DNA from: Armatimonadota bacterium
GTDB taxonomy: Bacteria; Armatimonadota; Armatimonadia; Armatimonadales; Armatimonadaceae
Assembly (NCBI GenBank): GCA_014381035.1
Contig: JACMIS010000932.1
Span: forward strand, 1-16,955
Length of the DNA: 16,955 nt
Direction: 5' to 3'
Part shown: positions 1 through 6,946 of the stretch, one piece after another
How the letters are laid out: each line of letters opens with the position of its first letter
How positions within the stretch are numbered: position 1 is the stretch's first letter
The notes under the pieces: model-generated
Database searches by the model: none
What the model was told of the DNA's origin: nothing
Seen by the model: the letters and a program-made list of their open reading frames with translations, nothing else
Made by a program: the position numbers and the translations under genes

Positions 1-22
1 AAAAACAAAGAAAAGTTAGAAA

Positions 23-406
23 TTAGATCGGGGTGCTACGCCGACGGCTCAGACGATCTGTGATTTGTACTAACGCCGGGAAAGCGAGAGCGATGCCAAG
101 CAGATCGAAACCATCGAGGGGGGCATCGTTGCCGAGAACGGGACGTGGCGCAACGAGATTAGCGGTTCCTAAGAGGACGCAAAGAGCAAAGCCCCCCCAA
201 CAAAACACAAACTGCCGTCCGGTAGTGCCGAACCCACGCCACATCATCCGACCGAAGCGAGTCCAGCGCGAAACGAAACGGGCGATATCCATCCCGGCGG
301 CAATCAGGGCGAACACAGACGCGGCAAGGACCAAGCCCAGCGCGAAAACGCCGAGCGAGATCAAAAGTGTAAATCCTAAAAAGAACACGGCGGATGCAAA
401 GGTCAT
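23..406 (-). CDS. Small hypothetical integral membrane protein
   Basis: This 127-residue protein is strongly hydrophobic. A long apolar stretch at about residues 5-38 could cross the membrane once or twice. A basic loop rich in Arg and aromatic residues (about 41-65) follows, then a second apolar segment (about 66-85) and a shorter one (about 100-114), with an Arg-rich end (SRRRS). I recognise no family. It lies 83 bp downstream of the DUF429 gene on the same strand, so the two may be co-transcribed. A GGAG sits almost directly before the ATG, closer than ideal, so the start is uncertain. The plus strand here also has an open frame, but its Arg/Lys/Pro-rich product looks like a shadow. The membrane-protein composition is the main reason for preferring this strand. 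Confidence 0.55.
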   Translation of the reverse strand: MTFASAVFFLGFTLLISLGVFALGLVLAASVFALIAAGMDIARFVSRWTRFGRMMWRGFGTTGRQFVFCWGGFALCVLLGTANLVAPRPVLGNDAPLDGFDLLGIALAFPALVQITDRLSRRRSTPI

Positions 407-489
407 TCTCCGGTGAAAACGGTAGCATTTCGCACAACTCGCCGGAGGCAGCGATTGTGACAGACGCGGAACCGTTCCTTTCCTGACTT

Positions 490-1296
490 CTATTGTACCG
501 CGTCAAGCGGTGTGAGGAAACACCGTTTCATCGCATCTGTTGCCGGAGTAACGATATAGCCGGCTTCCCTATCGCCGACCACGACACATTTCTCGCCCTG
601 CCACCGATGATGGTACGCTGCAATATACGCACAGGTGAGCGCGTCCAGTAAGTCTTCCTGTCGTTTCAGCGCGATTTCGGTAGCGGAACTCGCGGGGTCC
701 TGCCATAGCCAGGGTGTCGACTCAGGTGTCAGGAGTAGCGACGGTTCGGCGGAGGCGAGTCCGGCAAGAAGACCGGCATATCGGCGAAACTCGGTATCGC
801 GGAAAGCGCGGTCTCGCCCCGACTTCTTTTTATACTTCAGAGTTTTGGACAAATGAAACAATGCCACGTGTGCCGGGTGCGGGAACACCTCGAAAACGAA
901 TCGGGGGGCATCGCCGAGAAGGCACGGGCTGTGAGCGATACCGAAACGGTCGGAGAGCAATGCCACCAGTGTCTCGCCCCGAACATCGCCGTTTTCGTCG
1001 GCGAGGAGCGTCCGGTTCGCCGGATGCGGACCGGCTTCCTGAGCACGCATGCAGCGAGAAAGTATCGCCTCGCACGGACGACGCCCGGAATCGTTCGGGA
1101 CGAGTGTCGGCGCGTCCACAGCAACAAGGACTCCCCCGCCATCGTCGCACGCTCCCACGAAATCGGCGACGCTGTCGTTATCGGTCAGTGTGTCGGCGTG
1201 AGCCAAATACTCGACGCCCGAACCAACAGATTGTAGGGCTACACCTGCCGTTGTGTTACGATTCCCCCAGGCAAGATCAATCCCGATATAACGCAT
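490..1296 (-). CDS. DUF429 family protein, predicted RNase H-fold nuclease
   Basis: The 268-residue product opens with MRYIGIDLAW, the typical first strand of DUF429 (COG4923-like, predicted RNase H-fold nucleases). The expected acidic positions are visible: Asp7 in GIDLAW, Asp61 in VAVDAP, Glu136 in FEVFPHP, and Asp215/Asp218 in EDLLDALTCAYIA. These would form a metal-binding active site. The substrate and biological role of the family are not established, so the nuclease call is family-level inference. The frame is open upstream to 1425, but the extra 43 residues do not look like protein and would run past the start of the divergent gene at 1415. I therefore chose the ATG at 1296, just before the conserved GIDLAW. 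No clear Shine-Dalgarno sequence precedes it. A downstream same-strand membrane protein may share its transcript. Confidence 0.85.
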   Translation of the reverse strand: MRYIGIDLAWGNRNTTAGVALQSVGSGVEYLAHADTLTDNDSVADFVGACDDGGGVLVAVDAPTLVPNDSGRRPCEAILSRCMRAQEAGPHPANRTLLADENGDVRGETLVALLSDRFGIAHSPCLLGDAPRFVFEVFPHPAHVALFHLSKTLKYKKKSGRDRAFRDTEFRRYAGLLAGLASAEPSLLLTPESTPWLWQDPASSATEIALKRQEDLLDALTCAYIAAYHHRWQGEKCVVVGDREAGYIVTPATDAMKRCFLTPLDAVQ

Positions 1297-1310
1297 TGCA
1301 TAACAATACC

Positions 1311-1334
1311 GGAACACGTTTAAAAATCTGCGTA
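1311..1334 (+). promoter_or_regulatory. Possible ECF-sigma-type promoter of the LEA-like operon
   Basis: In the 118-bp gap between the divergent DUF429 gene and the LEA-like operon there is GGAAC (1311-1315), then 15 bp, then CGTA (1331-1334). This resembles extracytoplasmic-function or stress sigma promoters (GGAAC, about 16 bp, CGT). It lies about 80 bp upstream of the ATG at 1415. The match is short and unsupported by a second copy, so this is a weak inference. Confidence 0.25.
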
Positions 1335-1414
1335 CCGGGTATTCACAGTTTGGTGAAATAAAACACAAATCGGGCAACGGATTCACCGCAAACGCCCGCA
1401 GGAGATAAATTACT

Positions 1415-2374
1415 ATGGAACGCAAGAAGGATTCGTTCTCGAACCAAAGCAGTTCTTATGGGACGACGGGAGGCACGGAGTCAACGACCCCGCCGTCGAC
1501 GACAGACGCCGACATTTTGAACACCGATGAGGACACCTTGACGGGCACCCCGCTACGCTCGGACCTGGAGATTGGCATGGACTCCGATATGAGTGCGGGA
1601 GTCGCCGCGGGTCCAAATTTCATGGGTAACACAGACTCGGATTCGGACGCGGGGCTATCGTATGCGACCACCACGGTCAGTGACACCTACGCGATTCCCG
1701 GCGCGATCAATGACGATAAGAAGCCACTCGATGTCGCGAAGGATTCCTTTGCTGATGCCAAAACCACTTTGTCGTCCGCGACGGAATCCGCCAAAAGCCA
1801 GGTCAGCGAACTCGCCGAGCAGGCGAAGGTGAAAGTCGGAGAACTGACCTCGCAAGCGACCGACAAGGTAAAAGAGCAACTCGGCGGGCAGAAAGACAAA
1901 GCCACCGAAGGCTTGACCGCTATCACGGATGCGATCCGCCAGAGCGCGAGCACGCTTGAGGAGAAGGGGCAAGCCCCCATCGCGGGTGCTGTTACCGGAT
2001 TCGCCGGTCAGATCGAGAATTTTGCCGGTTATCTGCAGGGCAAGAGTGTGGACGAGTTGGCAGAGGACGTTACTTCCTATGCGAAGCAAAACCCACAGCT
2101 GTTTGTTGGCGGTGCGTTCCTGCTCGGCATAGCACTCGCCCGCTTCCTGAAATCGTCGAACCGCAGTAGCACAGGTTATTACAACACCTCGACGGTGACG
2201 TCGGGTAGCAATAGCTTCGGTAGCACCCCGGTAATACCGGCATACACCGGTACGACGACTTATAAGACGGGTAAAACCACTTATGACACCGGTACGTCGT
2301 TCGGGACAGACAGCACCGATTATGCGGTAACGACGACGCGTGGGTATGACAGCACTGAGGGAACGGTAATTTAA
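1415..2374 (+). CDS. Membrane-anchored LEA-like amphipathic-repeat protein
   Basis: The 319-residue protein has three parts. Residues 1-104 are Ser/Thr/Asp-rich and probably disordered. Residues 108-184 form seven consecutive 11-residue units rich in Ala, Lys, Glu and Asp with a recurring Val at position one (V130, V141, V152), for example VSELAEQAKVK at 130-140. This periodicity is typical of group 3 LEA and apolipoprotein-like amphipathic helices. Residues 229-244 form a short hydrophobic segment (LFVGGAFLLGIALARF) after NPQ, like the C-terminal anchor of DUF883/ElaB-type proteins. The last 75 residues are Ser/Thr/Tyr/Gly-rich with a small heptad duplication (TTYKTGK at 281-287, TTYDTGT at 288-294). 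AGGAG at 1400-1404 supports the ATG. It is the first gene of a three-gene operon. No enzymatic role is visible. Envelope or stress protection is an inference from the repeats and neighbours. Confidence 0.8.
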   Translation: MERKKDSFSNQSSSYGTTGGTESTTPPSTTDADILNTDEDTLTGTPLRSDLEIGMDSDMSAGVAAGPNFMGNTDSDSDAGLSYATTTVSDTYAIPGAINDDKKPLDVAKDSFADAKTTLSSATESAKSQVSELAEQAKVKVGELTSQATDKVKEQLGGQKDKATEGLTAITDAIRQSASTLEEKGQAPIAGAVTGFAGQIENFAGYLQGKSVDELAEDVTSYAKQNPQLFVGGAFLLGIALARFLKSSNRSSTGYYNTSTVTSGSNSFGSTPVIPAYTGTTTYKTGKTTYDTGTSFGTDSTDYAVTTTRGYDSTEGTVI

Positions 2375-2385
2375 GGAGAGTGACT

Positions 2386-2829
2386 ATGGCGGTAGAAGTG
2401 CAACCGGGAGCATCGTCGTTCGCAACGGCAAGAAACGCTCCCCAACAAGAGGAAAAATCGCTGGGTGAGCTGTTTAGCGATCTGACGCGTGAGTCGTCGA
2501 ATCTCGTCCGACAGGAAGTAAATCTTGCCAAAGCGGAGTTGACGCAGAAAGCGGCGAAGGTCGGAAAAGACGCCGTGTTGATAGCGGCGGGTGGCTTCAT
2601 CGCTTACGCCGGTGCTCTCGTACTGTTCGCGGCGATTGTTGCCCTTCTGGTCGAAGTGGCGAACATGCCGGTGTGGGGCGCAGCACTGCTGGTTTCTCTG
2701 GTCGCGCTGATCGGCGGCGGTATGCTAGCGATGTCCGGTGTGAACGCACTTAAAAAGATCGATCCGACGCCGCACAACACAATCGACACCTTGAAGGAGG
2801 ATGCACAATGGGCGAAACAACAACTTTAG
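2386..2829 (+). CDS. DUF1469 (holin-X superfamily III-like) membrane protein
   Basis: The 147-residue protein matches the DUF1469/'phage holin family' pattern. An N-terminal amphipathic helix (SLGELFSDLTRESSNLVRQE, residues 25-44, continuing with VNLAKAEL) leads into two membrane segments at about 63-90 and 96-118. A cytoplasmic tail ends in the characteristic LKEDAQWAK. In many bacteria such genes sit beside DUF883 or DUF3618 genes, as here, and have nothing to do with phage lysis, so 'holin' is only a family name. The frame is open from a GTG at 2380, but AAGGAG at 2373-2378 is correctly spaced only for the ATG at 2386. The gene starts 11 bp after the upstream stop and overlaps the next gene by 22 bp, so the three are surely co-translated. 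Its function is unknown. It may scaffold the neighbouring LEA-like proteins at the membrane. Confidence 0.88.
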   Translation: MAVEVQPGASSFATARNAPQQEEKSLGELFSDLTRESSNLVRQEVNLAKAELTQKAAKVGKDAVLIAAGGFIAYAGALVLFAAIVALLVEVANMPVWGAALLVSLVALIGGGMLAMSGVNALKKIDPTPHNTIDTLKEDAQWAKQQL

Positions 2830-4160
2830 AGCGACCCGGCACTGATGTTTTTCCTCCGGCGACTTTTGAGGAGTCGGTGGTCGAGACATCACCGGAAATC
2901 GAAGCGACCAAGGCGAATATCGAGCACACCCGCGCCGAAATGAGCGAGACGATCAACGCGATCAAGGAGCAGTTGTCTCCCAAGCGACTGGTCGAGGATG
3001 CGAAGGAAGCCGCCTCGGAAGCTGTCGCGGAAAAAGTGACCGAAGTCAAGGATGCGGTGATGGATAAAGTATCCGACATCGCCCATGGCGCGAGCGACAT
3101 TGCCCACAATGTCGTCGCTTCGGTGACCGGTGCTGCACATTCGCTGGGTGAGAAGGTGTCGGAACTCACCGGCAACGCGAAAGACAAAATTCATGACCTG
3201 ACGCACAGTGGCAAGAGTGAGTCGGATAGTTCCTATCCGGCGTACGCCAGTTACGGTGCGCAGTCGCGTTCCATCGGAGCGCAGTCAAAACAAGTAGGAG
3301 ATGTATTGATGGATACGATAAAAGAAAACCCGATTCCCGCCGCCCTTGTTGGCGTCGGTTTGGGATGGCTCCTTGTGGATGCCATTATAAAGCAACAAAA
3401 ACAATCGACTCACCCGCTCACGACCGGTACCGCTTATAACGGTCACACATCCGACACCTACGGCGATTCCGGCTATGGCGTCGCGCGGGGTGCGTCTTAC
3501 GGGGCGTATACGACCGATGCTGGCACAAACAATTACGCGACTGCGCCGAATACGACTGGTGTGAAGTCGGCAATAGACCAAGCCGGACAAAAACTAAGCG
3601 AGACCGGTGAGAAGATCGGAGACGCCGTAGACGGAGCGAAAGCAAAGATCGGGGATACGGTCGAAAGCGCGAAGGCGAAAATCGGCGATACCGCGCATGA
3701 TCTGCAAGCGAAAGCCTCGGATCTTGCCCACACGGTCCAGGATAAAGCGGGCGACGCGACCGCGCTTGTAACGACGAAGGCGACCGAACTCGGTCATGCG
3801 GTGCAGAGCAACGCCCGAAAGGCGACATATGCGGCGCAGGATTTCGTCACGGATAACCCGCTTGCCGCAGGAGCTATCGCTCTTCTCGTCGGAACCGTGA
3901 TCGGTCTCGCACTCCCAGCGACGGAACCGGAAAACAAGCTGATGGGTACCTACCGTGACCAATTAGCCGATCAAGCCGGTCAGCAGGCACAGGATCTTCT
4001 CGGGAAGGTCCAGAGCGTCGCAGGCGAAGCGATGGATGTAGCTAAGGATCAGTTTGCGGATGTCAAAGGCACTGTTCAAACACAACTGACGGAAGCAAAA
4101 GACAAAGTGCAGGATTCCTTCGCATCGTCCGCCAAGACGAATGGTTTGGTCACGGCATAG
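2808..4160 (+). CDS. DUF3618-like LEA-repeat protein with two membrane segments
   Basis: The 450-residue protein begins with a DUF3618-like motif (IEHTRAEMSETINAIKEQLS, residues 38-57). Three blocks of 11-residue amphipathic repeats follow, split by two hydrophobic segments. Block one spans about 62-127 (for example VSELTGNAKDK, 117-127). A hydrophobic segment covers about 174-194, then a Gly/Tyr/Thr-rich linker covers about 200-250. Block two (266-342) holds seven units, two of them almost identical (both begin AKAKIGDT, at 277 and 288). A second hydrophobic segment covers 350-370, and block three covers about 390-444. This is the layout of group 3 LEA helices tethered to a membrane. AAGGAGG at 2794-2800 supports the ATG, inside the end of the DUF1469 gene. 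A strong inverted repeat follows the stop. The DUF3618 assignment is good. A membrane-protective role is inference. Confidence 0.82.
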   Translation: MGETTTLERPGTDVFPPATFEESVVETSPEIEATKANIEHTRAEMSETINAIKEQLSPKRLVEDAKEAASEAVAEKVTEVKDAVMDKVSDIAHGASDIAHNVVASVTGAAHSLGEKVSELTGNAKDKIHDLTHSGKSESDSSYPAYASYGAQSRSIGAQSKQVGDVLMDTIKENPIPAALVGVGLGWLLVDAIIKQQKQSTHPLTTGTAYNGHTSDTYGDSGYGVARGASYGAYTTDAGTNNYATAPNTTGVKSAIDQAGQKLSETGEKIGDAVDGAKAKIGDTVESAKAKIGDTAHDLQAKASDLAHTVQDKAGDATALVTTKATELGHAVQSNARKATYAAQDFVTDNPLAAGAIALLVGTVIGLALPATEPENKLMGTYRDQLADQAGQQAQDLLGKVQSVAGEAMDVAKDQFADVKGTVQTQLTEAKDKVQDSFASSAKTNGLVTA

Positions 4161-4180
4161 TATTATCGCTATAAACGAAA

Positions 4181-4220
4181 AAACGAAAGGCGCGTCTCTC
4201 AAGAGACGCGCCTTTCGTTT
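4181..4220. terminator. Bidirectional terminator hairpin
   Basis: A perfect 19-bp inverted repeat has arms 4181-4199 and 4202-4220 and a 2-nt centre, so the real loop would open a few pairs. It lies 20 bp after the plus-strand operon and 39 bp after the stop of convergent trpS. On the minus strand the right arm is followed by a T-rich run (TTTCGTTTAT). On the plus strand the arm itself ends in CGTTT. It probably stops transcription from both sides. Confidence 0.85.
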
Positions 4221-4259
4221 GTCGAAGCATATCGTCGGAGACATTGCATCCCCAACTCA

Positions 4260-5282
4260 TTAAGGCACCAATTTCATCATCTTACGCACTTCTCGTAGCG
4301 TTTCTTCGGCAGTGTCACGTGCCTTTTCCGCGCCCTGTTTCAGGATTCGGTCTAACTGTGCCGGGTCGTCAGCATATATCTTGCGCCGTTCGCGAAGCGG
4401 TTCCAATGCGGCGTTCAGAATCTCCGCCGTTTCTTTCTTCGATTGCACGCACCCCCGCGTCGCCGCGCGGCACTCTTCCCACTGCGTCTGATAACCGCTC
4501 GGGTCATAGACGCGGCGCAACTGACACACTGAGCAACCCTCGGGAACGCCGGGATCGGTCATTCGCAGGCGCGTCGGTGTTGTGAACGCTTTTTTGAGTT
4601 TTGCGTTGACGTCGTCCGCCGTGTCGGTGAGGTAGATGGCGTTGTCATAGGACTTGCTCATCTTACGCCCATCCAGACCAATCAGCGTCCCGGTCATCTC
4701 GCTGATGACCGCTTGCGGTTCGGGGAAGAAGTCCGTATGGTACGTGTGATTGAATCGCCGGGCGATCTCGCGCGACAGTTCGAGGTGTGCGGCTTGATCC
4801 TTCCCCACCGGGACGGCGTGAGCGCGGTACACCAGAATGTCCGCCGCCTGCAAGACCGGATAGCCGAGCAAGCCGTAGGAAACTCCCGCTTCCCCCCCCT
4901 CGCGGTCCTCCATTAGTGCACGCTTTTCCTTGTACGTCGGGACGCGTTCCAGCCAGGTCACCGGGGTCAGCATACTGAGGAGTAGAAACAGTTCGGCGTG
5001 CTGCGGCACTTCGGACTGCAGGAAGATCGCGCATTTTTCGGGGTCGAGTCCCGCCGAAAGATAATCGAGTGCGATCTCGCGGGCGTCGGCGATAATGCTC
5101 TGACCGCTCGTCGCCAGCGTCGTCAGCGCGTGCCAATCGGCGACGAAGCAGAACATCTCGTACTCGTCTTGCAGGCTCACCCACGCTTTGAGCGCGCCTT
5201 CGTAGTTGCCTAAATGAAGTTTCCCGGCTCCGGTCGGTTGCATCCCCGAGAGAAGCCGTTTTTTCGCTGGGGTCGTACTCAT
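4260..5282 (-). CDS. trpS: Tryptophan--tRNA ligase
   Basis: This cytoplasmic class I aminoacyl-tRNA synthetase charges tRNA-Trp. The 340-residue product has normal length. The HIGH-type signature is KLHLGNY (residues 21-27), after SGMQPTG. The KMSKS loop is intact (GRKMSKSYDN, 205-214). The tryptophan-pocket region (GYPVLQAADIL, 140-150, and PVGKDQAAHLELSREIA, 158-174) is as expected. The C-terminal domain carries four cysteines at 250, 253, 271 and 278. They recall the [4Fe-4S] motif of Thermotoga-type TrpRS, but the spacing differs: the usual last cysteine, two residues after the third, is Ser281 here, and an extra cysteine appears at 253. The ATG at 5282 is preceded by AGGA, and a TATAAA (5311-5316, minus sense) could be its -10. 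The convergent neighbour ends at the shared terminator. Confidence 0.97.
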   Translation of the reverse strand: MSTTPAKKRLLSGMQPTGAGKLHLGNYEGALKAWVSLQDEYEMFCFVADWHALTTLATSGQSIIADAREIALDYLSAGLDPEKCAIFLQSEVPQHAELFLLLSMLTPVTWLERVPTYKEKRALMEDREGGEAGVSYGLLGYPVLQAADILVYRAHAVPVGKDQAAHLELSREIARRFNHTYHTDFFPEPQAVISEMTGTLIGLDGRKMSKSYDNAIYLTDTADDVNAKLKKAFTTPTRLRMTDPGVPEGCSVCQLRRVYDPSGYQTQWEECRAATRGCVQSKKETAEILNAALEPLRERRKIYADDPAQLDRILKQGAEKARDTAEETLREVRKMMKLVP

Positions 5283-5351
5283 GATTCCTGTTTTATCACA
5301 AACGGCGGGATTTATACCGATTCTTTCTGATAGGATCAGGGGTATTCAGAA

Positions 5352-5381
5352 TTGTTCGTGGCAATGAATTGCCACGAACAA
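5352..5381. repeat. Perfect 14-bp inverted repeat between trpS and the M50 pair
   Basis: The arms TTGTTCGTGGCAAT (5352-5365) and ATTGCCACGAACAA (5368-5381) are exact complements around a 2-nt centre. The element lies 31 bp after the stop of the M50 genes and about 70 bp before the trpS start, all on the minus strand. It has no following T run, so it is not a textbook intrinsic terminator. It could still end the protease transcript, or be one copy of a dispersed hairpin (REP/MITE-like) repeat. One window cannot decide this. Confidence 0.7.
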
Positions 5382-5412
5382 CACGGGGCTTGATAGAACG
5401 GAATTGGTACTC

Positions 5413-6054
5413 TTAGCCAAGAAGAAACGCCGAAAACCAGCCGATGATCGGTCTGAGGATGATCTGAGGCAAACCCAGAACGAGCAGTACCGCGAGCGGA
5501 AGGATTCCCCAGATTTGGTACTGACGCTCTAAATCGTCCGCCATACGGTTGCTCATCAGGGGGAAAATCAGTTTCGAACCGTCCAAGGGCGGCACGGGGA
5601 TCAGGTTGAAGAACATCAGCCCGATATTGACCTGCATCGTGATTGCCACCCAGCGGAGCGTGAACTCGGGATCGAAATCAAGCGCGTGAAAACGGATAAA
5701 CACGGCGCAGATCAGCGCAATCACCAGATTCGAAAGGGGACCCGCCGCCGTCACCCAGAAGCGTCCGACACGCATTGAGGACTTGTTGTAGTTGACCGGG
5801 TTGGTAATCACCGGTTTGCCCCAGCCGAAGCCATACCCGAACAGTGTCAACATGAAGATGCCGATGGTGCCTATCGGGTCAAGGTGCGCGACCGGGTTCA
5901 GACTGATACGCCCCTGACTGCGGGGCGTGTCGTCCCCCAGATAGTCGGCGGTCTTCGCGTGCGCGAACTCGTGTATGGTTATCGAGGCGAGTAGCGACAC
6001 CAGGGTCATGATCGCCATGACCCATTCCAGGCGTGTATCGGGTAGCGAAGACAC
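5413..6054 (-). CDS. Site-2 protease family (M50) membrane metalloprotease, second of tandem pair
   Basis: The 213-residue integral membrane protein has a zinc-binding HEFAH (residues 28-32) in the first membrane helix, the conserved NPVAHLDPIGT (53-63), GWGKPV (78-82), AAGPLSNL (103-110) and NLIPVPPLDGS (150-160). Asp158 would be the third zinc ligand. These are hallmarks of compact M50 proteases, which cut substrates within the membrane. The substrate is unknown. The likely start is a GTG at 6054, 6 bp after the stop of the upstream paralogue, with a G-rich stretch (GGGGGTG) in that gene's end. An ATG at 6018, 12 residues later, is an alternative with weaker spacing. No PDZ domain is present. 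It is probably translated from the same mRNA as the paralogue. Confidence 0.93.
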   Translation of the reverse strand: MSSLPDTRLEWVMAIMTLVSLLASITIHEFAHAKTADYLGDDTPRSQGRISLNPVAHLDPIGTIGIFMLTLFGYGFGWGKPVITNPVNYNKSSMRVGRFWVTAAGPLSNLVIALICAVFIRFHALDFDPEFTLRWVAITMQVNIGLMFFNLIPVPPLDGSKLIFPLMSNRMADDLERQYQIWGILPLAVLLVLGLPQIILRPIIGWFSAFLLG

Positions 6055-6060
6055 CTTGTC

Positions 6061-6810
6061 TTACACCCCCAACAGGAAACGGAACAGACCGATCACGACC
6101 GGTCCGACAATGTCGTTCAGGACGCCGGACATGAGCAGGCCGAGGAAGAGATAGATGCCGTATCGCTTCATGATCCGAACATAGACGACCGCAATGTCAT
6201 TCGGGAGCAGGTTCGCCAGCACATGCGAACCGTCGAGCGGGTAGATCGGAAGCAGGTTGAATACGAACAGCGAAAGGGAAACCACCATCACCATGATATT
6301 GATCAGGAATGTAATGGCAAGAGCAAACTCCCACGACGGCGGGTAAGCGTCGCCTTGCAGAACGCCGAGCAGAAACCGTCCCGGCACCGCCAGCACGAAC
6401 GCGGCAAATAGATTCATCACCGGACCGGCAAGCGCGACGAGCGCGACGCCGAGTTTGCGATCCACTTTGTATGTTTCGGGGTCGGTCTTGACGGGCTTGC
6501 CCCAACCGATCGGAAAGCCGATCAGGGTGGTGGCAACGATGAGAAGCGTTCCCAGCGGGTCGAGGTGCGCCCACGGCGCGAGCGTGACGCGACCGGCTTT
6601 ACGCGGACCGGGATCGCCGAGTTTATCCGCCATCCATGCGTGACCGAATTCGTGGATGGAGAGCGCGAGCAGAGTCGCTATTGCGAGGAGAAACAAGAGC
6701 AACGATTGACCGTCATCGCCGCCAAAGATGCCATTCGAAGGCACACCGACGCCGCACGTCGCATGGTTATCCATCGCGCTACGAACGGGACCGTTTAGAA
6801 AGTCGAGCAT
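6061..6810 (-). CDS. Site-2 protease family (M50) membrane metalloprotease, first of tandem pair
   Basis: The 249-residue polytopic membrane protein is a paralogue of the next gene. It shows HEFGH (residues 53-57), APWAHLDPLGT (78-88), GWGKPV (102-107), ALAGPVMNL (127-135) and FNLLPIYPLDGS (184-195), with Asp193 as the expected zinc ligand. All catalytic elements look intact. It has about 30 extra N-terminal residues, including CGVGVPSNGIFGGDDG, before the first helix. A strong AGGAGGAA, well spaced, precedes the ATG at 6810. It is the promoter-proximal gene of the pair and diverges from apbE across a 136-bp gap. Substrate and stress pathway are unknown. No anti-sigma factor is nearby to suggest one. 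Confidence 0.94.
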   Translation of the reverse strand: MLDFLNGPVRSAMDNHATCGVGVPSNGIFGGDDGQSLLLFLLAIATLLALSIHEFGHAWMADKLGDPGPRKAGRVTLAPWAHLDPLGTLLIVATTLIGFPIGWGKPVKTDPETYKVDRKLGVALVALAGPVMNLFAAFVLAVPGRFLLGVLQGDAYPPSWEFALAITFLINIMVMVVSLSLFVFNLLPIYPLDGSHVLANLLPNDIAVVYVRIMKRYGIYLFLGLLMSGVLNDIVGPVVIGLFRFLLGV

Positions 6811-6946
6811 AGATTATTCCTCCTCGCGGAACACAGGGCAAAAGGTAACGATAGAATACCGCAAAATACGTCGGTTCGGCACGCTTTGTTACCGGCGGAC
6901 AGGGATTTCCCGTGCGCCTGTCTTCTTTTATTTTCAGGATACGATT

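Noticed and set aside
33..416. Plus-strand open frame of 127 residues opposite the small membrane protein
   Set aside because: The product is very rich in Arg, Lys and Pro with no domain. The opposite strand encodes a coherent hydrophobic membrane protein, so this is most likely its shadow.
2386..2829. Prophage or lysis cassette suggested by the holin-family gene
   Set aside because: DUF1469 proteins are common chromosomal genes next to DUF883/DUF3618 partners. No endolysin, integrase or phage structural gene is present.
5401..5410. Possible fourth operator copy (GAATTGGTAC) near the M50 stop
   Set aside because: Only a half-site is present. There is no TTGACA box with correct spacing and it overlaps the end of the transcript, not a promoter.
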